From assembly GCF_016616095.2 (NCBI RefSeq), contig NZ_CP067089.2, positions 3,348,001 through 3,412,000 of the forward strand: a stretch of DNA of 64,000 nt, given 5' to 3'. Below are positions 51,693-59,561 of the stretch, piece after piece; position 1 is the first letter of the stretch; each line of letters begins with the position of its first letter. The translations under genes and the position numbers were made by a program. This DNA is from Breznakiella homolactica (GTDB lineage: Bacteria; Spirochaetota; Spirochaetia; Treponematales; Breznakiellaceae). Below the pieces are notes generated by a model. That model ran no database searches. It was not told the DNA's origin and worked only from the letters and a program-made list of their open reading frames with translations.

Positions 51693-52076
51693 ATGGAAGA
51701 AACACGATGCACAATTTTATTTGACGGCCAGTTCTGGATAGCCCTGGTGGAAAAAACCGGCGGCGACGGCACTGTTTCGGTTGGTAAATATACCTTCGGC
51801 AGTGAACCGGCCAATACGGAGGTCCGGGAGTTTCTCCTGTACCGGCTTGCTTCGGTACGGACCTTCCCCAGTCCGGTCGCGGTCAGAATCAAAACGGACC
51901 GGAGCAGAGCCGAACAGGACCGGACAACGAGAAAATCCAGGGATATCTATAAGGATCTCCAGAAAGAGTATTTCGCTGAAAAAAAGAAACAGCTCACCCG
52001 GGATGACGCCGCGGACCGGGCTGAAAAATTCCGGTTAAAAAAAGAAAAGAAGAAACAGAAGCGGCGAGGGCATTAG
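51693..52076 (+). CDS. YjdF-like protein (DUF2992)
   Basis: A 127-residue protein. The N-terminal half has the DUF2992 pattern: TILFDGQFWIALVEKTGGDG, then YTFGSEPANTEVREFLLYR, and the C-terminal third is a highly basic lysine/arginine helix (KEYFAEKKKQLTRDD, FRLKKEKKKQKRRGH). In Bacillus subtilis YjdF is controlled by a riboswitch that binds azaaromatic compounds, and the protein is suspected to deal with such toxins. A similar structured leader is present here. The acetyltransferase gene follows after three bases, so they are probably co-transcribed. Confidence 0.85.
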   Translation: MEETRCTILFDGQFWIALVEKTGGDGTVSVGKYTFGSEPANTEVREFLLYRLASVRTFPSPVAVRIKTDRSRAEQDRTTRKSRDIYKDLQKEYFAEKKKQLTRDDAADRAEKFRLKKEKKKQKRRGH

Positions 52077-52079
52077 AAG

Positions 52080-52544
52080 ATGGATATACGGATCGAACGT
52101 CTGGATGAACAGGATATAAACCGGTTCTCGGATCTGGTCAACACTGTTTTTGACCGTTTCGTGGGGCCGGATTATTCGGACGCGGGGAACAGAACCTTCA
52201 AGGAATATACCGACCCCGCGCGCATGGTCCAGCGGCTGCGGGCCGGGGGTGATTTCTTTGCCGCCTGGGACGGAGAGACCCTTGCCGGCGCCCTGGAGAT
52301 CCGGGACCAGGACCATGTCTCCCTGTTTTTCGTTGACGAGCGGTATCACGGCAGGGGCGTCGGCCGGAAGCTGTTCAGCTATTATACCGGCCTTCTCCGC
52401 CGGGAACATCCCGGTATCCGGCAGGTCACGGTTAATTCATCCTTGTACGCTGAACCCGTATACGCGGCCCTGGGATTCGAAAAAACCGGAGAAGCTATGG
52501 AACGGGACGGGATACGGTTTATCCCTATGGAATACAATCTTTGA
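52080..52544 (+). CDS. GNAT-family N-acetyltransferase
   Basis: A 154-residue protein starting three bases after the YjdF-like gene. The acetyl-CoA-binding motif is VDERYHGRGVGRKLFSYYTG, followed by the C-terminal VNSSLYAEPVYAALGFEKTG pattern of GNAT enzymes. It should acetylate a small molecule or protein amine. Sharing the possible riboswitch-controlled transcript hints at detoxifying an amine or heterocycle, but this is inference. Confidence 0.9.
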   Translation: MDIRIERLDEQDINRFSDLVNTVFDRFVGPDYSDAGNRTFKEYTDPARMVQRLRAGGDFFAAWDGETLAGALEIRDQDHVSLFFVDERYHGRGVGRKLFSYYTGLLRREHPGIRQVTVNSSLYAEPVYAALGFEKTGEAMERDGIRFIPMEYNL

Positions 52545-52581
52545 TTGTACCGCGCGGGTTTTGTATAAAAAAGGAAGTCAA

Positions 52582-53358
52582 ATGGAATCCCTGAATGAAA
52601 GTATTGCCGCCGCCATGGACTGCGGCGGGCTCGACATAATCGAATACCTTCCGTATATACTCCAGGATTTCTGGGATATTGGGTCTTCGCCGGAGGATAT
52701 CACCGGACTTGTTAAAAAATATAAGAAAAATCCCTCCAGCCTCGAAGTGCTGGACCTGGGATCCGGCAAGGGGGCGGTGTCAATTATTCTGGCGTCGGAA
52801 CTGGGCTGCCGCTGCCACGGAATCGACGGCATAGGGGAATTTGTTTCCTATTCGCAGGAAAAAGCCCGGGAATACAAAGTTGATTCCCTCTGTACCTTTG
52901 AAGAGGGGGATATCCGGACCATGCTGCCCGGCCTCGGAAGGTTCGATTGCATTATCCTGGGCGCCATCGGTCCTGTGCTGGGTGATTATTTCAAAACCCT
53001 TTCGGCCCTTGGGGTCCATCTGAATGACGGCGGGATAATTATTGTCGACGACGCGTACACGGAAGATTCCGCCCAATTCGAACGTCCGGGACTGCTGAAA
53101 AAGCCGGAACTGCTGGACCAGATAGCCCGGGCGGGCATGGAACTTGTTGATGAGATTGTCGCGTCCGGTCTGGAAGAAACAAAAGAAATCTACGATACGC
53201 AGATGGAATTAATTGTTAAGCGCTGCGGGGAGCTTTGCCGAAAGTATCCCGAAAAGAAATCTCTTTTTAAAGCGTACGAAGAACAGCAGGCCCGGGAATA
53301 TACCGTACTGGATACCGAGCTCATCTGTTCAACCTTCGTGATACGGAAAAAACCGTAA
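52582..53358 (+). CDS. SAM-dependent methyltransferase (class I)
   Basis: The protein is 258 residues from the ATG at 52582 (AAGGA upstream); longer in-frame readings overlap the acetyltransferase. Motif I is LEVLDLGSGKGAVSIILASE, then GCRCHGIDGIGEFV, and the acidic GRFDCIILGAIGPVLGD supports SAM binding. The C-terminal half is helical, with several cysteines. The closest style is of small-molecule methyltransferases such as those acting on arsenic or metabolites; the substrate is unknown. It may be the third gene of the yjdF-like operon (37 bases from the acetyltransferase). Confidence 0.85.
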   Translation: MESLNESIAAAMDCGGLDIIEYLPYILQDFWDIGSSPEDITGLVKKYKKNPSSLEVLDLGSGKGAVSIILASELGCRCHGIDGIGEFVSYSQEKAREYKVDSLCTFEEGDIRTMLPGLGRFDCIILGAIGPVLGDYFKTLSALGVHLNDGGIIIVDDAYTEDSAQFERPGLLKKPELLDQIARAGMELVDEIVASGLEETKEIYDTQMELIVKRCGELCRKYPEKKSLFKAYEEQQAREYTVLDTELICSTFVIRKKP

Positions 53359-53360
53359 GC

Positions 53361-53388
53361 CCCGTCCGGAACGGAATGTCCGGACGGG
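53361..53388. terminator. Hairpin between convergent genes
   Basis: CCCGTCCGGA (53361-53370) and its perfect complement (53379-53388) with an 8-base loop lie between a plus- and a minus-strand gene. There is no T-run on either side, so termination is only probable. Confidence 0.4.
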
Positions 53389-53394
53389 AAGGCT

Positions 53395-54018
53395 TTACCG
53401 TTTGCTGTAGGTCATGTCGTAGGTATGGGGAAAGGTCACGCCGTTGACGACCCAGACATCGGAGAAGTCCGGCTTGCCGTCGGAACCTTCCCGGCATACC
53501 AGGTAGTCCCCGACGCCGTGGGGTACTTCGGGCCTGTTGGCGATAAGCACATCCCCCCAGGCGGTGTGGATTTCCACCAGCTTGTCCTTAGGAACGAAAC
53601 AGGCGAAGTTGCCGCTCCCGGCGATGGTCTGCATCGGGATATACTGGTCCGGTATAAAATCCGCCGCGGAAAGTTTGCTGCCGTCTTTTTTCGTGTAGGT
53701 GGTAAGCACCTTGTCCAGGGGCGTCCGCCACAGTTCGCCGCTTACCCCTTTGATCACCACATCCGAGCCGTTGGGCTTTGCGGTGTATTCGGTGCCTTCA
53801 AGGTAATTCGTGAAATTCATATCTTTGGAAACCATCATGCCCTCGATGGTGTACGAAAGCTTTCCTGTGGGGAAAAATCCCGACTTGTCGATATCGTCAA
53901 ACTGAAGCAGCACAGGCGCCTCCTTCTTTCCGGATTCCGCGGAGGCGCAGCCCGCGGCAAAAAGGACCGCGCCGGCTACCAGTACAAATAATACCGCTTG
54001 AAATTTTCTTTTCATCAT
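53395..54018 (-). CDS. Lipoprotein of unknown function
   Basis: About 207 residues from the ATG at 54018 (GGGAG six bases upstream); a second ATG follows immediately. The signal peptide ends with the lipobox FAAGC. The mature part is soluble and beta-rich with repeated motifs such as KGVSGELWRTPLDKVLTTYT and GDYLVCREGSDGKPDFSDVW. It might bind a ligand, but no known family is recognised. A divergent P-loop kinase gene lies 92 bases away. Confidence 0.7.
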   Translation of the reverse strand: MMKRKFQAVLFVLVAGAVLFAAGCASAESGKKEAPVLLQFDDIDKSGFFPTGKLSYTIEGMMVSKDMNFTNYLEGTEYTAKPNGSDVVIKGVSGELWRTPLDKVLTTYTKKDGSKLSAADFIPDQYIPMQTIAGSGNFACFVPKDKLVEIHTAWGDVLIANRPEVPHGVGDYLVCREGSDGKPDFSDVWVVNGVTFPHTYDMTYSKR

Positions 54019-54110
54019 GAAAAACTCCCTTGCAATTTGGTGCATCCCCTACGGGATTCTCTATAATAAAATATACCATTTCTCCAAAATATGGTACCTG
54101 GAAGTGCAAT

Positions 54111-54644
54111 ATGCAGATACAAACCAAACCAACGTTTTTTATTTTTTCCGGCCTCCCGGGGTCGGGCAAGTCCACCCTGGCAAAACGGCTGGCCCGGGAA
54201 TTCAACGCGGCGTACCTCAGGGCCGATACCGTGGAACAGGGGCTCAGGGATCTTTGCGGCATAACGGTCACCGGCGAAGGATACCGCCTGAGCTACCGGA
54301 TCGCCGCGGATAATCTCGCCCTGGGAAACAATGTTGTGGCGGATTCCTTCAATCCTTTTGATTTTGTCCGGAGGGAATGGGAACAGGTCGCCCTGGACAA
54401 CGGCGCGGAGTATATCAATATTGAAGTCCTGTGTTCGGATCAGGCGGAACACCGCCGCCGTGTATCCGGGCGCCAGTCCGAAATCCCGGGACTGGAACTG
54501 CCGGACTGGGATGAGATCCTCCGCCGGGAATACCATCCCTGGACCAGCGGCCGGATCGCGGTCGACACCGCCGGCGAAACGGCGGAGCAAAGCTTCGGGA
54601 AGCTGCTGGCGGAAATCAGCGCCCGGATGATCCCCCGCCGTTAA
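54111..54644 (+). CDS. P-loop kinase-like ATP-binding protein (AAA_33 type)
   Basis: The protein is 177 residues from the ATG at 54111. The Walker A motif is IFSGLPGSGKSTLAKRLA at the N-terminus, followed by LRADTVEQGLRDLCG and a lid-like arginine region (SDQAEHRRRVSGRQSE). This matches the small AAA_33/zeta-toxin-like kinase group that phosphorylates small molecules or RNA/nucleotides. No partner gene indicates the substrate. A TATAAT box (54062-54067) lies upstream. Confidence 0.8.
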   Translation: MQIQTKPTFFIFSGLPGSGKSTLAKRLAREFNAAYLRADTVEQGLRDLCGITVTGEGYRLSYRIAADNLALGNNVVADSFNPFDFVRREWEQVALDNGAEYINIEVLCSDQAEHRRRVSGRQSEIPGLELPDWDEILRREYHPWTSGRIAVDTAGETAEQSFGKLLAEISARMIPRR

Positions 54645-54682
54645 GAGACCAGAAGCGGCGGTTCCGGTCCGGCTCCGGCGGT

Positions 54683-54711
54683 TTGCATTTTGGCTGCGCG
54701 CTCCTTATAGT
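54683..54711 (+). promoter_or_regulatory. Promoter of the small membrane protein gene
   Basis: TTGCAT (54683-54688), 17 bases, TATAGT (54706-54711). A hairpin AACCGC/GCGGTT lies in the leader. Confidence 0.65.
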
Positions 54712-54763
54712 TTAAATATCGAAAAAAGAACCGCCCCTGCGGTTATGTAAAAACGGAGGAATT

Positions 54764-54940
54764 ATGTACTGGGGATACTATACCATCGGCGGAATTGCGT
54801 GGTTTATTCTGTGCCTTCTGGTTGCCTTCGGCGCCAGGAACCGGGGCCGGTCATTTTTAGGCTACTTTCTGCTGTCCTTTTTTCTTTCTCCCATCATCGG
54901 CTTTATCGTGCTCATTATCCTTGGGCAGAAACGGGCGTAA
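54764..54940 (+). CDS. Small membrane protein (58 residues)
   Basis: A 58-residue protein with a good promoter and GGAGG six bases before the ATG. It is almost entirely hydrophobic: one helix at about residues 8-24 (IGGIAWFILCLLVAFGA), a short basic loop RNRGRS, and a second helix at about 31-53 (FLGYFLLSFFLSPIIGFIV), ending GQKRA. It resembles small two-helix membrane proteins seen near stress genes. The function is unknown. It converges on rtcR 10 bases away. Confidence 0.75.
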   Translation: MYWGYYTIGGIAWFILCLLVAFGARNRGRSFLGYFLLSFFLSPIIGFIVLIILGQKRA

Positions 54941-54950
54941 TTTTTCCGCG

Positions 54951-56540
54951 TTACGGCGTTAGGGTATTCCAGTCCAGACCGTAACGGGCCAGGTATTTTT
55001 TGAGGCGGTCGGTATCATTGACACTGCCTCTTTTAAGGCGGGATACCGCGAAGAGACTTCTTCCCGCTTCTGCCATGGAACCGCTCCGCCGGCAAATTTC
55101 CAGGACACCCCTGAGCTGGATCCGGTCGAATTCATCCAATGCCTGCAGTTTTTCCCGCAGTTCCGGCGGAAGGTTTCCGGCGGCGGTTCTGTCCGCGGTC
55201 CCGGAAATCCATGATGCCTTGAGCCTGTCCGTTTCGGCGGCTGCGTCGTCCCGGTTGATCCGCGCTCCCCTGGCAAGGGTACACATCCTGGTAACCGCGG
55301 CCTTGAGGTCCCGGAAATTGGCGGTCCAGACCGCTTCCGGAGAACGGGCAAAATCAAGGAACCATTCCAGAGCCTCTTTGTTGAAGGTAACCCGGGTCCC
55401 GGAATTTTCCTCGTACAGCGCGAGTTCGTACTCGATGTTGGGCAGAATATCCTCGGGCCGTTCCTTGAGACCGGGCAGATTAAACGTCCATAGTTTGATC
55501 CGCGCCAGCAGGTCCTCCCTGAACCGCCCTTCCTGAACGTCTCTGATAAGATCCCGGTTGGTCCCGCAGATTATCTGGAAATCACTTTCCGTCTCATGGT
55601 CTGACCCGACACTGAAAAACCGTTTCTCTTCAATGGCGTGAAGGAGCATGGCCTGCTCGTCCGGGCCGAGCTCCCCGATCTCGTCGAGAAAAATCATGCC
55701 CCTGTTTGCCTGGGCGAGGAATCCTTTGCGGTCGCTCACCGCCCCGGTGTAGGCGCCCCTGGTGTGGCCGAAGAGAGCGGACATGGCGGCGTCGCCCCGC
55801 AGCGTGGCGCAGTTGAGTTCCACGAAAGGACCCGCCAGACCGGTACGCTGTTTTTTCAGCGCGTAAATCTGCCGGGCCAGCCGGGATTTTCCGGCGCCGG
55901 TGGCACCGGTAAGCAGTATAGGTTCCGTGCTCCTGATGGCTACCCGTTCGATCAGTTCAATCAGTTCGTTGAATGCCCTGTTCTGGGTATCGATGCCGGA
56001 TTTCAGAAATGCGATATCGTCTTTTGTTTCCCGCCGGAACCGGCTGGCGATCCGGTCGTACCGGGACAGGTCCAGATCAACCACCGAGATGCAGCCGGTA
56101 TTCTGGTTATCCCTGCCCCGGCCGGGACTCGTCTGCAGCAGTTTTCCCGGGAACCGCCGGGACTCCGCAAGGAGGAATATGCAGATCTGGGCCACGTGGG
56201 TTCCGGTGGTAATGTGGAAAAGATACTCCTCCTGTTCCGGATCAAAGCTGCAGGATTCCGTAAGATCCAGCAGCTTGCCGTAGACTTCCTCAAAATCCCA
56301 GGGATCGTCAAAAGGGACCAAATGTTCAACTATTTCTGTCTGGGGCGACAGCAGGGCAATGTCGCCGGTTACGATTTTCGCGAGGGATGAAAAGCGATGT
56401 GAATAGATTAGGTGGAACCTGTCCGCGCGGAAGTCTTCCTGCTGGAAGATCGAAACCGTGGGCCGCCACCGTTCCCATCGTTTGATACCTTTGCCCATGT
56501 CGAGCTGTGTCCCCAGAAGGCCGAATACCACGGTTTTCAT
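54951..56540 (-). CDS. rtcR: Sigma-54-dependent RNA-repair regulator RtcR
   Basis: A 529-residue protein. The N-terminal CARF-type sensor (about 1-185) contains LFHITTGTHVAQICIFLLAE and binds damaged RNA ends or cyclic-phosphate-terminated nucleotides in the E. coli protein. The central AAA+ domain (about 190-430) has Walker A ILLTGATGAGKSRLARQ and the sigma-54 contact loop FGHTRGAYTGAVSDRKG. The C-terminus is helix-turn-helix-like (SRLKRGSVNDTDRLKKYLAR). It is divergent from rtcA, whose promoter it should activate. All key motifs are intact. Confidence 0.95.
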   Translation of the reverse strand: MKTVVFGLLGTQLDMGKGIKRWERWRPTVSIFQQEDFRADRFHLIYSHRFSSLAKIVTGDIALLSPQTEIVEHLVPFDDPWDFEEVYGKLLDLTESCSFDPEQEEYLFHITTGTHVAQICIFLLAESRRFPGKLLQTSPGRGRDNQNTGCISVVDLDLSRYDRIASRFRRETKDDIAFLKSGIDTQNRAFNELIELIERVAIRSTEPILLTGATGAGKSRLARQIYALKKQRTGLAGPFVELNCATLRGDAAMSALFGHTRGAYTGAVSDRKGFLAQANRGMIFLDEIGELGPDEQAMLLHAIEEKRFFSVGSDHETESDFQIICGTNRDLIRDVQEGRFREDLLARIKLWTFNLPGLKERPEDILPNIEYELALYEENSGTRVTFNKEALEWFLDFARSPEAVWTANFRDLKAAVTRMCTLARGARINRDDAAAETDRLKASWISGTADRTAAGNLPPELREKLQALDEFDRIQLRGVLEICRRSGSMAEAGRSLFAVSRLKRGSVNDTDRLKKYLARYGLDWNTLTP

Positions 56541-56559
56541 AGTGTATTTTCCTATAAAA

Positions 56560-56578
56560 TTATATAACAGTTATATAA
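56560..56578. promoter_or_regulatory. Candidate RtcR upstream activating palindrome 1
   Basis: TATATAAC and GTTATATA flank a single central base (56561-56568, 56570-56577), extended by one more pair. It lies about 120 bases upstream of the sigma-54 promoter, typical for enhancer-type activators. Confidence 0.5.
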
Positions 56579-56645
56579 AATATTATAGCATAAGCCCTCC
56601 GCCGGGGCAACGGGAATAATTGTGTTGTTATGCCGGGTTTTTTTA

Positions 56646-56659
56646 ATATTAGGTAATAT
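56646..56659. promoter_or_regulatory. Candidate RtcR upstream activating palindrome 2
   Basis: ATATTA GG TAATAT, a second AT-rich palindrome 37 bases before the -24 element. Confidence 0.35.
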
Positions 56660-56695
56660 AAAGAGTTACAAGAAAAATATCCGGCCGCGGCGTTT

Positions 56696-56712
56696 TTGGC
56701 ACGGTTTATGCT
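56696..56712 (+). promoter_or_regulatory. Sigma-54 promoter of the rtcA operon
   Basis: TTGGCACG (56696-56703), four bases, ATGCT (56708-56712) differs from the consensus TTGGCACG-N4-TTGCA/T by one base. Start of transcription would be near 56722, only about 13 bases before the rtcA start, so the ribosome site GGAG (56724-56727) is at the extreme 5' end. Confidence 0.85.
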
Positions 56713-56734
56713 TTAATAATAGTGGAGTATGGAA

Positions 56735-57802
56735 ATGAAAGATAAATACGAAACTGCGCCTGACATTATTATTGACGGAAGCCGGGGGGAAGGGGGCGGC
56801 CAGATTCTGAGAACAGCGCTGGCCCTGTCCGCCATCACCGGCCGGTCCTTCCGGATCGTGAATATCCGGGCCGGCCGGAACCGCCCGGGGCTGCTCCGGC
56901 AGCATCTGGCCTGTGTTCTGGCGGCCCGGGATATCTGCGGCGCCGAACTGCGGGGCGCGGAGCTGGGGTCCGGAGAGCTTACCTTCATCCCCGGGCCTAT
57001 CCGTCCCGGAACGTACTCCTGGTCCGTGGGATCCGCGGGAAGTACCTCCCTGGTGCTGCAGACCGTGCTTTTCCCTTTGCTGTCTGCGCCGGGGGACAGT
57101 TCGGTTTGTATTGAAGGGGGAACCCACAACGGTATGGCCCCGCCGTTCCAGTTTCTCGACTGGAGCTTCCGGCCCATGCTTGAATCCCTGGGATTCGGGT
57201 TTTCCCTGGCCCTGGACCGGTACGGGTTTTACCCGGCGGGGGGCGGAAATGTCCGGTCGGAAATACGCGGCACTCCGCGCAGGGATGTACCCCGCGCGGA
57301 GTGGACGAAACGGGAAATAACCGGGATGGCGGTGTATGCCTGGTCCAGCGGGATTCCGGAACGGATCGGCAGAGCCGAAGCCGCGGCCGTTGCCGAGGCG
57401 CTGGAAATTCCCCGGGAACGCTGTTTCGCGCAGATGGTGTCCTCGCCGGGGCCGGGCAACGCGGTGTCGGCCGTCCTGGATCTGGAGGACGGACAGTTGG
57501 TTTTTACCGAATTCGGAAAGACCGGACTGCCCCTGGAAAAGGTAGCCGCCGGCTGTGTCCGGCAGGTCCGGCGTTACTTGGCCAGCGGAGCCCGGGCGGA
57601 GGAGCATCTCCAGGATCAGCTGCTCCTGCCCCTCAGCCTCGGCAGCGGCGGGTGTTTTACCGCCACGGAACCGAGCGGGCATACAAAAACGAATATGGAA
57701 ATTATCCGGTGTTTTCTGCCGGTTCAATTTGAAACAAAGCCGGTCCGGGAGAACTGCTGGGAAATCACGGTACTGCCGGAAAATCAAGGAGAACGAAAAT
57801 GA
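56735..57802 (+). CDS. rtcA: RNA 3'-terminal phosphate cyclase RtcA
   Basis: The protein is 355 residues from the ATG at 56735, which has GGAG seven bases upstream; the ATG at 56729 is too close to that site. N-terminal IIDGSRGEGGGQILRTALAL, then GRNRPGLLRQHL and GGTHNGMAPPFQFL, are RtcA signatures. The adenylated histidine is in EPSGHTKTNMEII near the C-terminus. It uses ATP to convert RNA 3'-phosphates to 2',3'-cyclic phosphates, the substrate for RtcB. The stop overlaps the rtcB start by 4 bases, so translation is coupled. Confidence 0.96.
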   Translation: MKDKYETAPDIIIDGSRGEGGGQILRTALALSAITGRSFRIVNIRAGRNRPGLLRQHLACVLAARDICGAELRGAELGSGELTFIPGPIRPGTYSWSVGSAGSTSLVLQTVLFPLLSAPGDSSVCIEGGTHNGMAPPFQFLDWSFRPMLESLGFGFSLALDRYGFYPAGGGNVRSEIRGTPRRDVPRAEWTKREITGMAVYAWSSGIPERIGRAEAAAVAEALEIPRERCFAQMVSSPGPGNAVSAVLDLEDGQLVFTEFGKTGLPLEKVAAGCVRQVRRYLASGARAEEHLQDQLLLPLSLGSGGCFTATEPSGHTKTNMEIIRCFLPVQFETKPVRENCWEITVLPENQGERK

Positions 57803-59022
57803 TTCAGTGGGAAATTAATGGAGAGACCCGGCTTCCGGTTAAATCATGGTGCCGGGATATTGAAGACGGAGCCCTGCAGCAGGCGAAAAACCTGGCCAAC
57901 CATCCCATGGTTACCGGCCATGTGGCGCTCATGCCCGACGCCCACGTGGGCTACGGCATGCCCATCGGCGGAGTCATCGCCTGCGCCGGAGCGCTCATCC
58001 CCAACGCGGTGGGCGTGGACATCGGCTGCGGCATGGGCGCGATACAGACGAACCTCCGGGCGGAGGATCTCGGGGATATGCGCCGGCTGCGGAAAATTAT
58101 TGAGGATGTGAAGATGCGGATCCCCGTGGGGGAGGGCAAGGCCCGGCCGTATCCCGTTGAATGGGACGGTTTCGGAATGCTTCTTGATTCCCTGGGGAAC
58201 GCTGAAAAGCCCGGATGGTACACCCAGCGGGGAGCCGAACTGGATGCCTGCAACCTCGGGACCCTCGGAGGCGGCAACCACTTCATCGAAATACAGCAGG
58301 ATACCGACGGCGGGGTCTGGCTTATGCTCCATTCGGGGTCACGGAATCTGGGATACCGGATCGCCGACTATTACCACAAGGAAGCCCACAGGCTGAATAC
58401 TGAAATGGGGACAGAGCTTCCCGATCCGGAGCTGGCGTTTCTTCCCATGGGGCATGATCTGTGTTCCGGATATATCCGGGATATGAACCACGCCCTGGCG
58501 TACGCCGCGGAGAACCGGCGGGTCATGATGGACCATCTTAAGAAAGTTATGGCTGAGTATTTCAGCACTATAGAATTCCTTTTGGAGGTGAATATTCACC
58601 ACAACTACGCCGCGGAGGAAACCCACGGCGGCGACGCCCTCTGGGTCCACCGGAAGGGTGCCACCAGCGCCCGGTCCGGTGAGATGGGTATCATCCCCGG
58701 CAGTATGGGAACCGCTTCGTACATTGTTGAAGGATTGGGAAACCCCGATTCCTTTGAATCCTGCTCCCACGGCGCCGGCCGGCGGATGAGCCGGGTTGCC
58801 GCGTGCCGGGGACTGACACCGGAGGAATGCGACCGCGCCATGGAGGGCATTGTCTTTGACCGGTGGGGTTCGTCCTACGTCAAAGGCCCGGACCGGAAGA
58901 AGCTGCCGGACCTGAGTGAGGCGCCCCAGGCGTATAAGGATATCGACGCCGTAATCGAGGCCGAACTGGACCTTATAACGCCGCTGGTAAAACTCCGGCC
59001 CCTGGCGGTTATCAAAGGGTAA
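57799..59022 (+). CDS. rtcB: RNA-splicing ligase RtcB
   Basis: A 407-residue protein. Manganese and guanylylation residues are present: GVDIGCGMGAIQTNL (Asp74, Cys77), LGGGNHFIEIQ, MLHSGSRNLGY, VNIHHNYAAEE and the guanylylated histidine in SCSHGAGRRMSRVAA. It joins RNA ends bearing a 2',3'-cyclic phosphate or 3'-phosphate to 5'-OH ends with GTP, repairing cleaved tRNA and other RNA. It is close in length to E. coli RtcB (408). It is the second gene of the sigma-54 operon and is followed by an unusual 539-base gap that appears to encode a structured RNA. Confidence 0.97.
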   Translation: MIQWEINGETRLPVKSWCRDIEDGALQQAKNLANHPMVTGHVALMPDAHVGYGMPIGGVIACAGALIPNAVGVDIGCGMGAIQTNLRAEDLGDMRRLRKIIEDVKMRIPVGEGKARPYPVEWDGFGMLLDSLGNAEKPGWYTQRGAELDACNLGTLGGGNHFIEIQQDTDGGVWLMLHSGSRNLGYRIADYYHKEAHRLNTEMGTELPDPELAFLPMGHDLCSGYIRDMNHALAYAAENRRVMMDHLKKVMAEYFSTIEFLLEVNIHHNYAAEETHGGDALWVHRKGATSARSGEMGIIPGSMGTASYIVEGLGNPDSFESCSHGAGRRMSRVAACRGLTPEECDRAMEGIVFDRWGSSYVKGPDRKKLPDLSEAPQAYKDIDAVIEAELDLITPLVKLRPLAVIKG

Positions 59023-59533
59023 CCGTTCAGGTTCACTGCTGCTGTATTCAGACGCCGTACACAGGGGCGTATCCGCCCCGTGGTGCCCCTGTCCGCTGGG
59101 CTGCGGGTATGCCGGCTTGAATAACCAGGGACTTACAATCCCCAACAAGAAAGGTTCGATTCCTTTCACACGTATGGAACGTGCAGATGGTATCTTGGGA
59201 AAGCGAAACGCTGTCCCGCCAACCGGAGGGGCGGAAGCTCCTTCACCACTTCGGAGAATCCGGGCCGCTGCCGGAACAGTCCGGAGACCGAACCGGGATT
59301 ACGGGCGCGGGGTATTCTCCCGTCCGCGGCCCTGGGGCGGTCTGCGGGCAAGTTCCGGGCGGAAGACGGCCCAGCGCAGGGGAGGATACCGCCCGCGGTG
59401 TCTCCCGGGACCGGTACTGCCGGAAAACCCGCCGATCACGCGGCGGGGATACGGCGGAGCCTATCCCGGAAGAACCCGGCTCAATCCCGTGCCCGCCGGT
59501 TTTTGCCGGCAGCGGGTCCGGATTCTTTTTTAT
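59023..59533 (+). ncRNA. Candidate large structured RNA with a tRNA-like module between rtcB and slipin
   Basis: In order: a hairpin ACAGGGGC/GCCCCTGT (59061-59068, 59085-59092); a D-arm-like GGGTA...TAACC (59105-59126); an anticodon-like arm GGGA-CTTACAA-TCCC (59128-59142); a T arm GAAAGG-TTCGATT-CCTTTC (59149-59167); then, instead of a 3' acceptor strand, CACGT/ACGTG (59169-59183), and GGGA-A-AGCG/CGCT-G-TCCC (59197-59217). A GC-rich stretch full of inverted repeats ends with a CCCGC/GCGGG stem (59492-59516) and TTTTTT. No acceptor stem can be drawn, so it is not a normal tRNA. Long open frames over it look non-native. It recalls the tRNA-mimicking bacterial Y RNAs found with Ro60 and RtcBA, but is much larger. 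Confidence 0.6.
59492..59533 (+). terminator. Terminator-like hairpin before the slipin gene
   Basis: CCCGC-CGG with CCG-(gca)-GCGGG around a TTTTTG loop, then CTTTTTTATTT after 8 bases. It could end the structured RNA while letting some transcription through to the slipin gene. Confidence 0.45.
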
Positions 59534-59561
59534 TTGCGCTGCGCGCAGGGAGAATTATAAT

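Noticed and set aside
59105-59175. A normal tRNA-Val(TAC)
   Set aside because: The anticodon and T arms fit, but no acceptor stem can be formed, the anticodon stem has only four pairs, and no CCA or tRNA-type 3' end exists.
59220-59520. RNase P RNA
   Set aside because: Short blocks (AATCCGGGC, AGAACCCGGCT) recall P4, but the conserved GGAAAG, AGAGCAAAC and other regions are missing.
59117-59561. Coding extension of slipin, or a separate protein, through the rtcB-slipin gap
   Set aside because: The frames lack SPFH-like sequence or a ribosome site, are full of Arg/Gly/Pro as expected from GC-rich RNA, and cross a tRNA-like fold.
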